37,369 bases of DNA from NCBI GenBank assembly GCA_964612465.1, contig CAZTDF010000016.1, positions 1 to 37,369 of the forward strand, written 5' to 3'. This document shows, one piece after another, positions 25,267 through 32,502 of this stretch. Origin of the DNA: JAFGPJ01 sp964612465 (lineage in GTDB: Bacteria; Planctomycetota; Phycisphaerae; Sedimentisphaerales; Anaerobacaceae). How positions within the stretch are numbered: position 1 is the stretch's first letter; every line of letters begins with the position of its first letter. The notes under the pieces were generated by a model that ran no database searches, was not told the DNA's origin, and was given only the letters and a program-made list of their open reading frames with translations. The position numbers were made by a program, and so were the translations under genes.

Positions 25267-26421
25267 ATGAAGATAGCTTTTTCGGCCGTTAAAAACATTA
25301 TGCGGGGCGGAGGTATCGAAAAGTACACATCCGAGCTCGGTTCGCGCCTGGTTCAACGCGGACATGAAGTCACTGTTTACACGATGCGTCACTATGGCGA
25401 TGTGCCTGAGCGCTATCTGGGAATGCGGATTGTGAGTGTTCCGTCATTCGCCGCACCGTGCCTGCAGAAGCTGTCTTGTTCGGCAACTGCTGCGATTAAC
25501 TCAAGCTGGAAGAAAAAATATGACATCGTACATTTCCACAGTTTTGCCCCGGGTGCTTTTGCATGGCTTCCCAGGCTGCGGGGGGCCAAATGCGTGCTGC
25601 AGTTGCATAGTCTGGAATGGAAACGCAAACGCTGGGGCACCGTCGGCTCGTCCGTCGTGAAGATTCTGGAAAAACTGGCCTTGTCCCAATCTCATATTAA
25701 TACGGCCGTTTCCCGGACACAATGCGCTTTCTATCGAACGCATCGTGGGATTGAAATGCAGTACATCCCCACGGCGGCCGATGTCAAACCTAAAACCGGA
25801 GCCAGCGAAATATACCGACTGGGTCTTGAGCCGAATACGTATATTCTTTTTGCCTGTCGCCTGGTACCCGAAAAGGGCGCCCACTATCTGGTTTCGGCGT
25901 TCCGACGGCTGGATACGGATATGAAACTTGTAATTGCCGGCGATGCCCAGGGTGCCGTGGAATACAGGAAGAGACTCATTGAATTGGCTGGGGGCGATCC
26001 GCGCATCCTGTTTCCCGGCTTTGTCGAGGGACGTCTTATCGAAGAGCTCTTCAGTCACTGCTATATGTATGTGCAGCCTTCCGAAGTGGAGGGTTTGTCT
26101 CTGAGTATTCTCGAAGCAATGAGCTACGGTCATTGCTGTCTTGTCAGTGACATTCCGGAAAACCTGGAAGCCATCGGAGACGCCGGTTTTCACTTTACCA
26201 ATAGAAACATAGACGATCTAACGGACCACCTGCGTTGGCTGCTCAAGCACAGCGAGGATGTGGCCTCTGTGAATGTCGGGGCCAAAGAGCGTATCAGACA
26301 ACATTACTCCTGGCAGTCGATTAGCGAGCAGATTGAGAAGTTGTATTTGAGCATCTTGGATGGCCGACACTATACGGCCGAAAAGAAGACTCCATTGTCG
26401 CAAAGCATACCCATCCGCTGA
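25267..26421 (+). CDS. GT4-family glycosyltransferase
   Basis: The start at 25267 has GGAGA 7 nt upstream; an upstream TTG (25231) is less likely. The 384-residue GT-B protein has the N-terminal Gly-rich loop RGGGIEKYTSELGSRLVQRGHEVTVYT, then FHSFAPGAF and LQLHSLEWKRKRWG. The C-terminal half holds FACRLVPEKGAHYLV, VIAGDAQG, FPGFVEG and E-x7-E in SEVEGLSLSILEAMSYG. It is a typical retaining GT4 transferase of an exopolysaccharide locus. It differs from the GT4 gene at 22568 in sequence and lacks its Cys-rich loop, so it likely adds a different sugar. The 75-nt gap to the preceding gene is consistent with the same transcript. Confidence 0.88.
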   Translation: MKIAFSAVKNIMRGGGIEKYTSELGSRLVQRGHEVTVYTMRHYGDVPERYLGMRIVSVPSFAAPCLQKLSCSATAAINSSWKKKYDIVHFHSFAPGAFAWLPRLRGAKCVLQLHSLEWKRKRWGTVGSSVVKILEKLALSQSHINTAVSRTQCAFYRTHRGIEMQYIPTAADVKPKTGASEIYRLGLEPNTYILFACRLVPEKGAHYLVSAFRRLDTDMKLVIAGDAQGAVEYRKRLIELAGGDPRILFPGFVEGRLIEELFSHCYMYVQPSEVEGLSLSILEAMSYGHCCLVSDIPENLEAIGDAGFHFTNRNIDDLTDHLRWLLKHSEDVASVNVGAKERIRQHYSWQSISEQIEKLYLSILDGRHYTAEKKTPLSQSIPIR

Positions 26422-26549
26422 CTGCCGCCTCCGTTTTTAACACGAATAACCGGAGTGTAAATATATCAGACTTCGATGTGCGATAGAATTATGCCGGATA
26501 AATGTTTGTATCAAAGAATGAAATCGAAAAGTCGTACCCAGGATCATAA

Positions 26550-28235
26550 ATGTTCAGTGATGTCCCGATAAACAAGCCGTCTCCAAAGATCATACTGTCA
26601 CTACGTAAGATCGCAGGAATGCCGGTTGTCCTCATAAGAAACGGATTTCCGCGTTGTTTGCATGTCGGTTATATCTGTTTTGTCTTGCCTGCCGTAATGC
26701 CGGTGTTGCCTATTTGTTTACGACTTTATACGTGGATCAAGAGGATAGGGCTGAAATACTATTTTGCAGAGAAAAAGATACGGTATTGGCGGCAGAACAA
26801 GGAGACGCTGCTGAGTCTTGCGGATAAAGGTTATAAGACTACAGTGCAACAACTGGGATTGGATTGGGAGAAAGTCACGTCATCCGAAAATGCCCGGCAA
26901 CAAATACATAAAGTGGAGCTTGGTGAAATAGACCAAGATGGATTCCTGCTGTCGAAGGTGGGGGCAATCTCAAACGTGCCGAGTGTTTCTAAAAAGCAGT
27001 TTCTGGCAAGAAAAAGATTTGGCCTGCGAGTAATAGCTATAGATGGGTATGTCTGCATAGAAAAACACTACAAAGGTAATAAATCATCGTTTGTGAATGA
27101 GATAGAAGCGCATTACCACCTCGGGCGTGCCGGCTGTAATATACCTGTGATAATGGACGTTGATTTCGACAATTTGACGCTGACCTTTTCGTACATTTCG
27201 GGCCCGGTCCTCCGCGAGGAGCTGGCCGGGAGGGGCGCGGTTGTTCGAGACCGTGATATAGAAGAAAATCCCGAACTGACACGGCTTGACAAAAGAAAGA
27301 GAGCGCTTAATCGCACCGCGGAATGCAGGCGTGTTTTAAGCGAAGTCGTTGACTCGCAATTCATCGATTTTGTCTTCGCCGAACTTAATAAGATGCACGA
27401 GGCCCGTTTCATATGGAACGATATCAAGTACGGCAACATAATTATCGAGGAGCGGTCCGGCAAGCCGTTCTTAATCGATTTTGACTGGGCCCTTCGCTTT
27501 GAAGGATTGGGGAAAACTGCTTTCAGAATTCTATGTGACCGGGATATAGAGAAATTCAACGCGTGTTTCGGCACGGAAAAGTTGACGTACAAAAGAATAA
27601 AAAGTGAACTGGAGCACCGAACGAACAACGAGACCTTTGCCCCCGTTTATTTTGGTTTCGGTCTCAGGAACAGCAACATCCGGAATACAAACAATGGATG
27701 CGGTCGCTGGCAATCCGTTCTCAGGAACAACCTGCTCAGCGTGCCGGGAAAACGCATTCTGGATTTGGAATGCACCAATGTTTTTGATGCGATTCAGATG
27801 CTGCGAAGCGGGGCGCAAGAGGTGGTGGGAATATCATGCGAACCTGGGGACATTTCACAGGGTAATTTTGTCAAGTCGGCATTTGAGTGGGCCGAGAACA
27901 GGCAATACGCATTCAAATATGTACAGGCAAATACGGATGAACTCTCGAAAATAAACCTTGGCAGCTTCGATATAGTCACGGCACCATGTCCCACGGAGCA
28001 TCCCGGCAATGATTCTTTCGACAATCTCGTAAAGCATATAAGCACTATAGCTCCTACTTTTGTGCTCCAGTGCAATCCTGCCACGAATATAAATCGGCGA
28101 GAACAGCTTGCCTGTGAGAAAGCAGCCGTGGAATACGCTTTGAATGCACTCAGTTCTAACGGATTTCCAGTCACTCAGGTGGTCACGTCCTACAGAAATT
28201 CTCGCCCGTTAATAATAGGCACAATTGAAAGATGA
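26550..28235 (+). CDS. Protein-kinase-like domain fused to a degenerate methyltransferase-like domain
   Basis: AGGA is 7 nt before the ATG. The 561-residue protein has a membrane-associated helix at about 38-63. A kinase-fold domain follows (about 150-330): a beta3-like Lys 172 (CIEKHYKG), Glu 184, the catalytic loop HEARFIWNDIKYGNIII with Asp 291 and Asn 296, and a metal-binding Asp 310 in FLIDFDWA. This resembles RIO/LPS-kinase (WaaP/Kdo kinase-like) enzymes. Residues about 365-561 look like a Rossmann methyltransferase (KRILDLECTNVFDAIQMLRSGAQEVVGISCEP). The SAM-binding Gly-rich loop (usually DLGCG.G) is altered, so methyl transfer may be lost. A phosphate-adding role on the glycan or lipid carrier is inferred from context. 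The fusion is unusual. Confidence 0.7.
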   Translation: MFSDVPINKPSPKIILSLRKIAGMPVVLIRNGFPRCLHVGYICFVLPAVMPVLPICLRLYTWIKRIGLKYYFAEKKIRYWRQNKETLLSLADKGYKTTVQQLGLDWEKVTSSENARQQIHKVELGEIDQDGFLLSKVGAISNVPSVSKKQFLARKRFGLRVIAIDGYVCIEKHYKGNKSSFVNEIEAHYHLGRAGCNIPVIMDVDFDNLTLTFSYISGPVLREELAGRGAVVRDRDIEENPELTRLDKRKRALNRTAECRRVLSEVVDSQFIDFVFAELNKMHEARFIWNDIKYGNIIIEERSGKPFLIDFDWALRFEGLGKTAFRILCDRDIEKFNACFGTEKLTYKRIKSELEHRTNNETFAPVYFGFGLRNSNIRNTNNGCGRWQSVLRNNLLSVPGKRILDLECTNVFDAIQMLRSGAQEVVGISCEPGDISQGNFVKSAFEWAENRQYAFKYVQANTDELSKINLGSFDIVTAPCPTEHPGNDSFDNLVKHISTIAPTFVLQCNPATNINRREQLACEKAAVEYALNALSSNGFPVTQVVTSYRNSRPLIIGTIER

Positions 28236-28343
28236 ATATTTTATGATATGCAGTTCATGTTGTTCGTGCCGGCAAGTTCCGGGACCCAGCTATAACTACA
28301 TGCATATAAGGAAACCAGACTAATTTTTTTTGGAGGTGTTGTT

Positions 28344-28907
28344 ATGTCAATCCATTGCAGATCGTGTCATGGTCGTTTCGACTGTCTGCAAACATGTTCC
28401 AAGCCCCGTCCCATGAATAGACTGTTCAAAGTGTACCAGAAGGTCCGAAGTTATGCAGTTTGGTGTTTTGAGAACATGGGTGTATGGCGAACGCTAAGTA
28501 ATGTCTTGATCGGCAGATGCCCGCCCAAGCGCAATAGTCAAGGCCCTCGGCAGGCATTAGCTGAGAACGAAAAATTGTCTAACGATTCGGAGGTCCTTGG
28601 CTTAAGGCCGGGCGAGCTCGTAGAGGTCAAATCAATTGATGACATCCTGGCCACGCTTGGTCCGGATAGAAAGCATAAGGGCCTTTTGTGGATGACGGGC
28701 ATGAGGAAGTACTGCGGTAAACGATACAGAGTCCTCAAACGCATTGAGAATATATTGCTCGAGACCAATGGCGAGTCGAGAAAAATGAAGAATACTGTGA
28801 TGCTCGAAGGAGTCATGTGCGATGGGTCCGAATTCGGCGGTTGTGACCGGTCCTGCTTTCACTTTTGGAGGGAAGCATGGCTCAAAAGAATCGAAGAAAA
28901 AGACTAA
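28344..28907 (+). CDS. Cys-rich protein of unknown function, exopolysaccharide/biosynthetic-locus family
   Basis: GGAGGTG lies just upstream. The 187-residue protein has ten Cys. Four are in an N-terminal cluster (CRSCHGRFDCLQTC, residues 5-18). The conserved-looking half is ELVEVKSIDDILATLG (91-106), then MTGMRKYCGKRYRVLKR (117-133), then LEGVMCDGSEFGGCDRSCFHFWREAWL (154-180). I recognise this pattern (EVRS..EIL.TL, YCGKRFRVYKR, LEGLRCDGSAHGGCQ..C..FWKEAWL) from unnamed proteins that recur in exopolysaccharide and other biosynthetic clusters. No reaction is known to me. The regular Cys in the last motif suggests metal or cluster binding. It sits between the kinase fusion and the FemAB-like gene and is probably co-transcribed. 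Confidence 0.75.
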   Translation: MSIHCRSCHGRFDCLQTCSKPRPMNRLFKVYQKVRSYAVWCFENMGVWRTLSNVLIGRCPPKRNSQGPRQALAENEKLSNDSEVLGLRPGELVEVKSIDDILATLGPDRKHKGLLWMTGMRKYCGKRYRVLKRIENILLETNGESRKMKNTVMLEGVMCDGSEFGGCDRSCFHFWREAWLKRIEEKD

Positions 28908-28958
28908 TCCCGGACAACTTTCAAAACACTATTTATAGAATGCACGGAGGATTAAACA

Positions 28959-29984
28959 ATGGATGTCGATATTTGTAATGCCAACCGTCCTGAATTAGAT
29001 GATTTTGTTCGACGGATGCCAGGGGCCAAACTCTGTCACCTCTTCGCATGGGCTCAGAACGTCGTACGACCCCTGGGACATAAATCCTTCCACCTGGTTG
29101 CATATCAGAACAGCAACGTATGCGGGATTCTTCCCCTGACACTTATCCGCAGCCGACTGTTCGGTAATAGAATGATCTCTCAGGCATTCAGCAACTACGG
29201 CGGCCCTCTTACCGAAAATGAAGCGGCTTCAAGGGCTCTATACGAGCGTGCCATTGAACTGAGTGAAGAAAAAAAGTGCGAATCGATTGAGTTCAGGAAC
29301 ATTGAGCCTCTGCCTTATGACTTGCATCGGCGCACCGACAAGGTCACCATGTGTCTACAGCTAACCTCCGATCCGGCCGAACTCTGGAGAAGCTTGCGAC
29401 CCCAGATGCGCAACCGCGTCCGCAAAGCCGAGAAAGCAGGCCTCATGGCTGTAACCGGCGGCTCAGAGATGTTGGCCGATTTCTATCGAATATGGACCCG
29501 GCGAATGCATCAGTTGGGGACGCCATGTTACCCCCGCAAGCTCTTCAGTGCGGTTCTCAAAACCTTTCCTGATGACAGTCGCATTTTCCTTGTGCATTTG
29601 AACGGAACACCCGTGGGGGGATTGTTCGTATACGGCTTTAACGGGCTGGCGCAAAGCCGGTGGGGAGCCGTCCTGACCGAGTATAATGACATCAGTCCGA
29701 ATTATCTCCTGAACTGGGCAGCGATGGAATACTTCGGCGCTTCGGGCGCACAATGGTTCGATTTTGGCAGAAGCACAGTGGGTAGTGGACAGCATGTATT
29801 TAAGAAACGATGGGGGGCCAAACAGATTCCTTTGGCGTATCAGTATTGGACAAGCCCGGGTCACGATTTGTCCATCGCCAAACCGGACAATCCAAAATAT
29901 GCAGCACGAGTGGAGACATGGAAAAAGCTGCCGCTATGGTTCACACGGCTGGCCGGCCCATACATCAGTTGCAGTCTGCCATAA
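28959..29984 (+). CDS. FemAB-like acyltransferase, PEP-CTERM/XrtA-associated type
   Basis: GGAGG precedes the ATG by about 8 nt. The 341-residue protein has two GNAT-like halves in the FemAB arrangement: CHLFAWAQNVVRPLGHKSFHLVAY then GILPLTLIRSRLFGNRMISQAFSNYGGPL, and later LWRSLRPQMRNRVRKAEKAG, FLVHLNGTPVGGLFVYGF and WFDFGRSTVGSGQHVFKKRWGA. These match the FemAB-related family known from XrtA/PEP-CTERM exopolysaccharide loci. FemAB proteins transfer aminoacyl groups from tRNA, and the exopolysaccharide branch may acylate sugars. It is the last gene of the main operon; a 200-nt gap with palindromes follows before the deacetylase. The true acceptor is unknown. Confidence 0.85.
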   Translation: MDVDICNANRPELDDFVRRMPGAKLCHLFAWAQNVVRPLGHKSFHLVAYQNSNVCGILPLTLIRSRLFGNRMISQAFSNYGGPLTENEAASRALYERAIELSEEKKCESIEFRNIEPLPYDLHRRTDKVTMCLQLTSDPAELWRSLRPQMRNRVRKAEKAGLMAVTGGSEMLADFYRIWTRRMHQLGTPCYPRKLFSAVLKTFPDDSRIFLVHLNGTPVGGLFVYGFNGLAQSRWGAVLTEYNDISPNYLLNWAAMEYFGASGAQWFDFGRSTVGSGQHVFKKRWGAKQIPLAYQYWTSPGHDLSIAKPDNPKYAARVETWKKLPLWFTRLAGPYISCSLP

Positions 29985-30014
29985 TTAGAACCTATCCGAA
30001 TTACCCTTTAGCGT

Positions 30015-30044
30015 TTGTCATTCTGAGGTGAAGCCGAAGAATCT
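30015..30044 (+). repeat. Copy of a widespread interspersed motif (GTCATTCTGAG-type)
   Basis: The sequence TTGTCATTCTGAGGTGAAGC followed by CGAAGAATCT resembles the GTCATTCTGAG..GAAGCGAAGAATCT motif that recurs between genes in many environmental bacterial genomes. It is not coding. Only one copy is visible, so the identification rests on recall. Confidence 0.4.
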
Positions 30045-30121
30045 GGGCTTGATATCGCCGTTATCAATCCAGATGCTTTACTGCGTTCTCCGTTAAGCGG
30101 ATACTCCTTGCAACTCGCTTC

Positions 30122-30157
30122 ATAGAAATTTCTATCCTGTCAATAATCATTATGACA
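30122..30157. promoter_or_regulatory. Two palindromes upstream of the deacetylase gene
   Basis: ATAGAAATTTCTAT (30122-30135) is a perfect 14-nt palindrome. TGTCAATAATCATTATGACA (30138-30157) is a near-perfect inverted repeat (TGTCA/TGACA with TAAT/ATTA inside). Possible promoter elements TTGCAA (30108-30113) and TCTATC (30131-30136) overlap them. They could be operators for a separately regulated deacetylase. Confidence 0.35.
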
Positions 30158-30217
30158 AGTAGCAGGAAGCTATAAGTCAAAGCAAACAGTTCTTATCTTT
30201 TCATGGAGGAAAAGTTC

Positions 30218-31393
30218 ATGCCGGCATCAAAGAACCAGCCGAAAGGCAAACTGCATTCGTGTTTGACTATCGATGTTGAGGATTGGTTTCACATTTTGGA
30301 CAGCCCTGCCGTTCCGGATATCGAGCGTTGGCCTTCTCTCGAATCTCGGATTCAGAAAAATCTCGAAGAGTTGTTGGCTTTGCTCGACTCCTTTTCGGTG
30401 AAAGTCACTTTCTTCTGGTTGGGGTGGCTTGCCGAGCGGCACAAGGATTTGGTATTTATGTGTCGAGACGCCGGTCATGAAATAGCCAGCCACGGCTATG
30501 CGCATATTCTCGCATATAAAGTCGGACCGAACGCGTTTCGAGATGATATTACGCTGGCAAAGGATATTTTGGAAAATACAATCGGAGACCAGGTCAGAGG
30601 TTTCCGAGCGCCAGGTTTTGGAATTACAAAGAAGGCTCCCTGGGCCTTTGATGTGATTAAGGAATCGGGCTATCAATACGACTCAAGTGTATTTCCCGCT
30701 TCAAGGGGACATGGTGGAATTGCGGATTCACCTCTTGGACCTTACTTTATCGAGACTCGGAGCGGACACCTGCTCGAGATTCCAATGTCCATTGTCAAGA
30801 TATTCGGTCACAGGACAAGTTTATTTGGTGGCGGGTACTTAAGGTTAGCGAACAAACTGATGATTAAGTGGGGAATAGGCAAATTGCGAACAGCAGGGCG
30901 GCCGCTAATTGTCTATGTTCATCCCCGTGAGATTGATCCGGCCCAGCCCCATCTGCCGTTGAGCTTGTTGAGACAATTCAAGTGTTATGTGAACCTGAAC
31001 AGCACATTGCCGAAGCTGAAATGGTTATGCAAAAACTATGCCTTATTCACCATGCTCGAAATGGTAGAGAATTACATAAGATCGTTCTATCTTGAGAGCA
31101 GAATGATCCCCGTTATTCATCCGCAAAACATGCAGGCTTCCGGTAAACTTTCGCCTGAATCCGAAGAACGCACGTACCCAGCCGATCCCGAAACATTCCG
31201 CAGCAGACTCCTGCTCGTAGAAAGAGCAATGGCAGACTTTCTCGGCCGACCCAGCCCGGCATTCCCCCCTGACACAGAACACTCCGGTATAGAAGCCGAC
31301 TCAAACTCTAACATCATACAACAACTTCCTATCACTTCTAAAAAACAGGATTCTGAAATACCAAATGTCGTAGCCAACACCGCGCATTTATAA
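30218..31393 (+). CDS. NodB-family polysaccharide deacetylase, XrtA/PEP-CTERM-associated (DUF3473-type)
   Basis: The ATG at 30218 follows GGAGG; an ATG at 30203 overlaps that site and is rejected. The 391-residue enzyme starts with LTIDVEDWFHI (metal Asp 22 region), then TFFWLGWLAERH, HEIASHGYAH (His 92 and His 96), RGFRAPGFGI and YDSSVFPASRGHGG. These are the NodB motifs in the variant seen in XrtA-linked deacetylases. DVEDWFH and the YVHPREIDPAQPH segment are typical. It removes N- or O-acetyl groups from polysaccharide. About 100 C-terminal residues are low-complexity and probably disordered. No signal peptide is seen, so it may act in the cytoplasm or be exported otherwise. It converges with the topoisomerase operon with a 26-nt gap. 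Confidence 0.88.
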   Translation: MPASKNQPKGKLHSCLTIDVEDWFHILDSPAVPDIERWPSLESRIQKNLEELLALLDSFSVKVTFFWLGWLAERHKDLVFMCRDAGHEIASHGYAHILAYKVGPNAFRDDITLAKDILENTIGDQVRGFRAPGFGITKKAPWAFDVIKESGYQYDSSVFPASRGHGGIADSPLGPYFIETRSGHLLEIPMSIVKIFGHRTSLFGGGYLRLANKLMIKWGIGKLRTAGRPLIVYVHPREIDPAQPHLPLSLLRQFKCYVNLNSTLPKLKWLCKNYALFTMLEMVENYIRSFYLESRMIPVIHPQNMQASGKLSPESEERTYPADPETFRSRLLLVERAMADFLGRPSPAFPPDTEHSGIEADSNSNIIQQLPITSKKQDSEIPNVVANTAHL

Positions 31394-31419
31394 ATCGACC
31401 AGGTAGTGGGTATTTGTCG

Positions 31420-32502
31420 CTACGGCAAAAACTTCTTCGGCGCCGCAAGCTTCTCGGGCAGGTAATGTTCGATAACGTAGTTTAAGTCGTGTACCGCAAA
31501 GGCCTGCTGCTCAGCCCTGACCCCCATTTCAAGCAACTGCCGGATCGAATCCTGCCAGGGCTTGTAATGCTGCACAAAAGGATCGTTCTTTAGAGCATCA
31601 TTGGCCCGTTTGATATCAACCTCTTTGAGCGGGTGCGTGGGCAGCTTGTAGTCAACGATGTCCTGCGGCGTGACGCCGAGAAACGAGGCTTTGGGTACGC
31701 AGAAATAACGGTTGATGTGCGCAGCGTTGCCCGAGCCGACCTTCAGCGTGCGGTAAATATTGAACATGCCGTACGGGTCGCAGTCCACAAAGGCATAGAC
31801 CGGCAGCTTTAACTCGTCGGCGAGCCGCCGGATAAAGCGCCGGCAGGCACGAGTGGGCACACCGCCCATGGAGATGAGGATGCAATTGGCCTTGCGCCAG
31901 TAGTTGTGCTTGACGAGCCGTTGAAACATGCCTGCGGTCTCGATGGCGAGCACGAATTTGGCTTTTGCCTCGAACTTCAGGTGCTCTATGGAAATCGGGA
32001 TCGAGTATGCGCCCGAGCCGAATTTCGTGCAGTCGATGCGTAACTCCTTGCCCGTTTCTGAGTCGCGGTCGATAACGACAAGCTTGCCGGCGACCTCACC
32101 TCCCTTTTCTTCCGGAATAAATCCGAGCTGCTCACGATTGACCTGGAATAGTGCTTCTATATCGTCAATTACCGTGTCCGACTCGGGCTGCTCGTCGAAG
32201 CGTGCGTCTTGCCAGTTCTTGGATACGTAGTACGCTTCTCGCTTGGTCATAATTTCATCGTCTTCGACCAGGGTTTTGGCCTGGGACATCATCCGCAGGG
32301 TCTGGGCGAACGTCTTGACCGTGCTGACTGTGAGTGTCCGGACCTTTTTCTTGCCTTTGAGCTGGAGAAAGCCCTGCTTTGGGTGGTACTTCACATTGCT
32401 CAAACTGCGCAGGGGGAACGATAGGGTGGGTTTGGACCTTCGCTGAATTTTTGTGCGAACCGAGGTGGCCGTGTCCTTAATTTGCGTGGCAATCTTGCTC
32501 AT
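31420..32502 (-). CDS. top6A: DNA topoisomerase VI subunit A (Spo11-like)
   Basis: AAAGGAG lies 6 nt before the ATG. The 360-residue protein has a winged-helix CAP domain with the motif MTKREAYYVSKNW. The adjacent Tyr 91-92 include the expected DNA-cleaving tyrosine. A Toprim domain follows, with Glu 188 (VLAIETAGMF) and the D-x-D pair Asp 240/Asp 242 (FVDCDPYGMFNIYRTL) for Mg2+. The DPYG segment and SMGGVPTRACRRFIRRL are typical of Spo11/TopoVIA. With subunit B it forms the A2B2 type IIB enzyme that passes duplex DNA through a double-strand break and relaxes supercoils. Its start overlaps the subunit B stop (ATGA), so the two are translated together. Topoisomerase VI is mainly archaeal and plant; a bacterial copy is uncommon. 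Confidence 0.93.
   Translation of the reverse strand: MSKIATQIKDTATSVRTKIQRRSKPTLSFPLRSLSNVKYHPKQGFLQLKGKKKVRTLTVSTVKTFAQTLRMMSQAKTLVEDDEIMTKREAYYVSKNWQDARFDEQPESDTVIDDIEALFQVNREQLGFIPEEKGGEVAGKLVVIDRDSETGKELRIDCTKFGSGAYSIPISIEHLKFEAKAKFVLAIETAGMFQRLVKHNYWRKANCILISMGGVPTRACRRFIRRLADELKLPVYAFVDCDPYGMFNIYRTLKVGSGNAAHINRYFCVPKASFLGVTPQDIVDYKLPTHPLKEVDIKRANDALKNDPFVQHYKPWQDSIRQLLEMGVRAEQQAFAVHDLNYVIEHYLPEKLAAPKKFLP

Noticed and set aside
25501..26193. 230-codon minus-strand frame
   Set aside because: Antisense shadow of the second GT4 gene.
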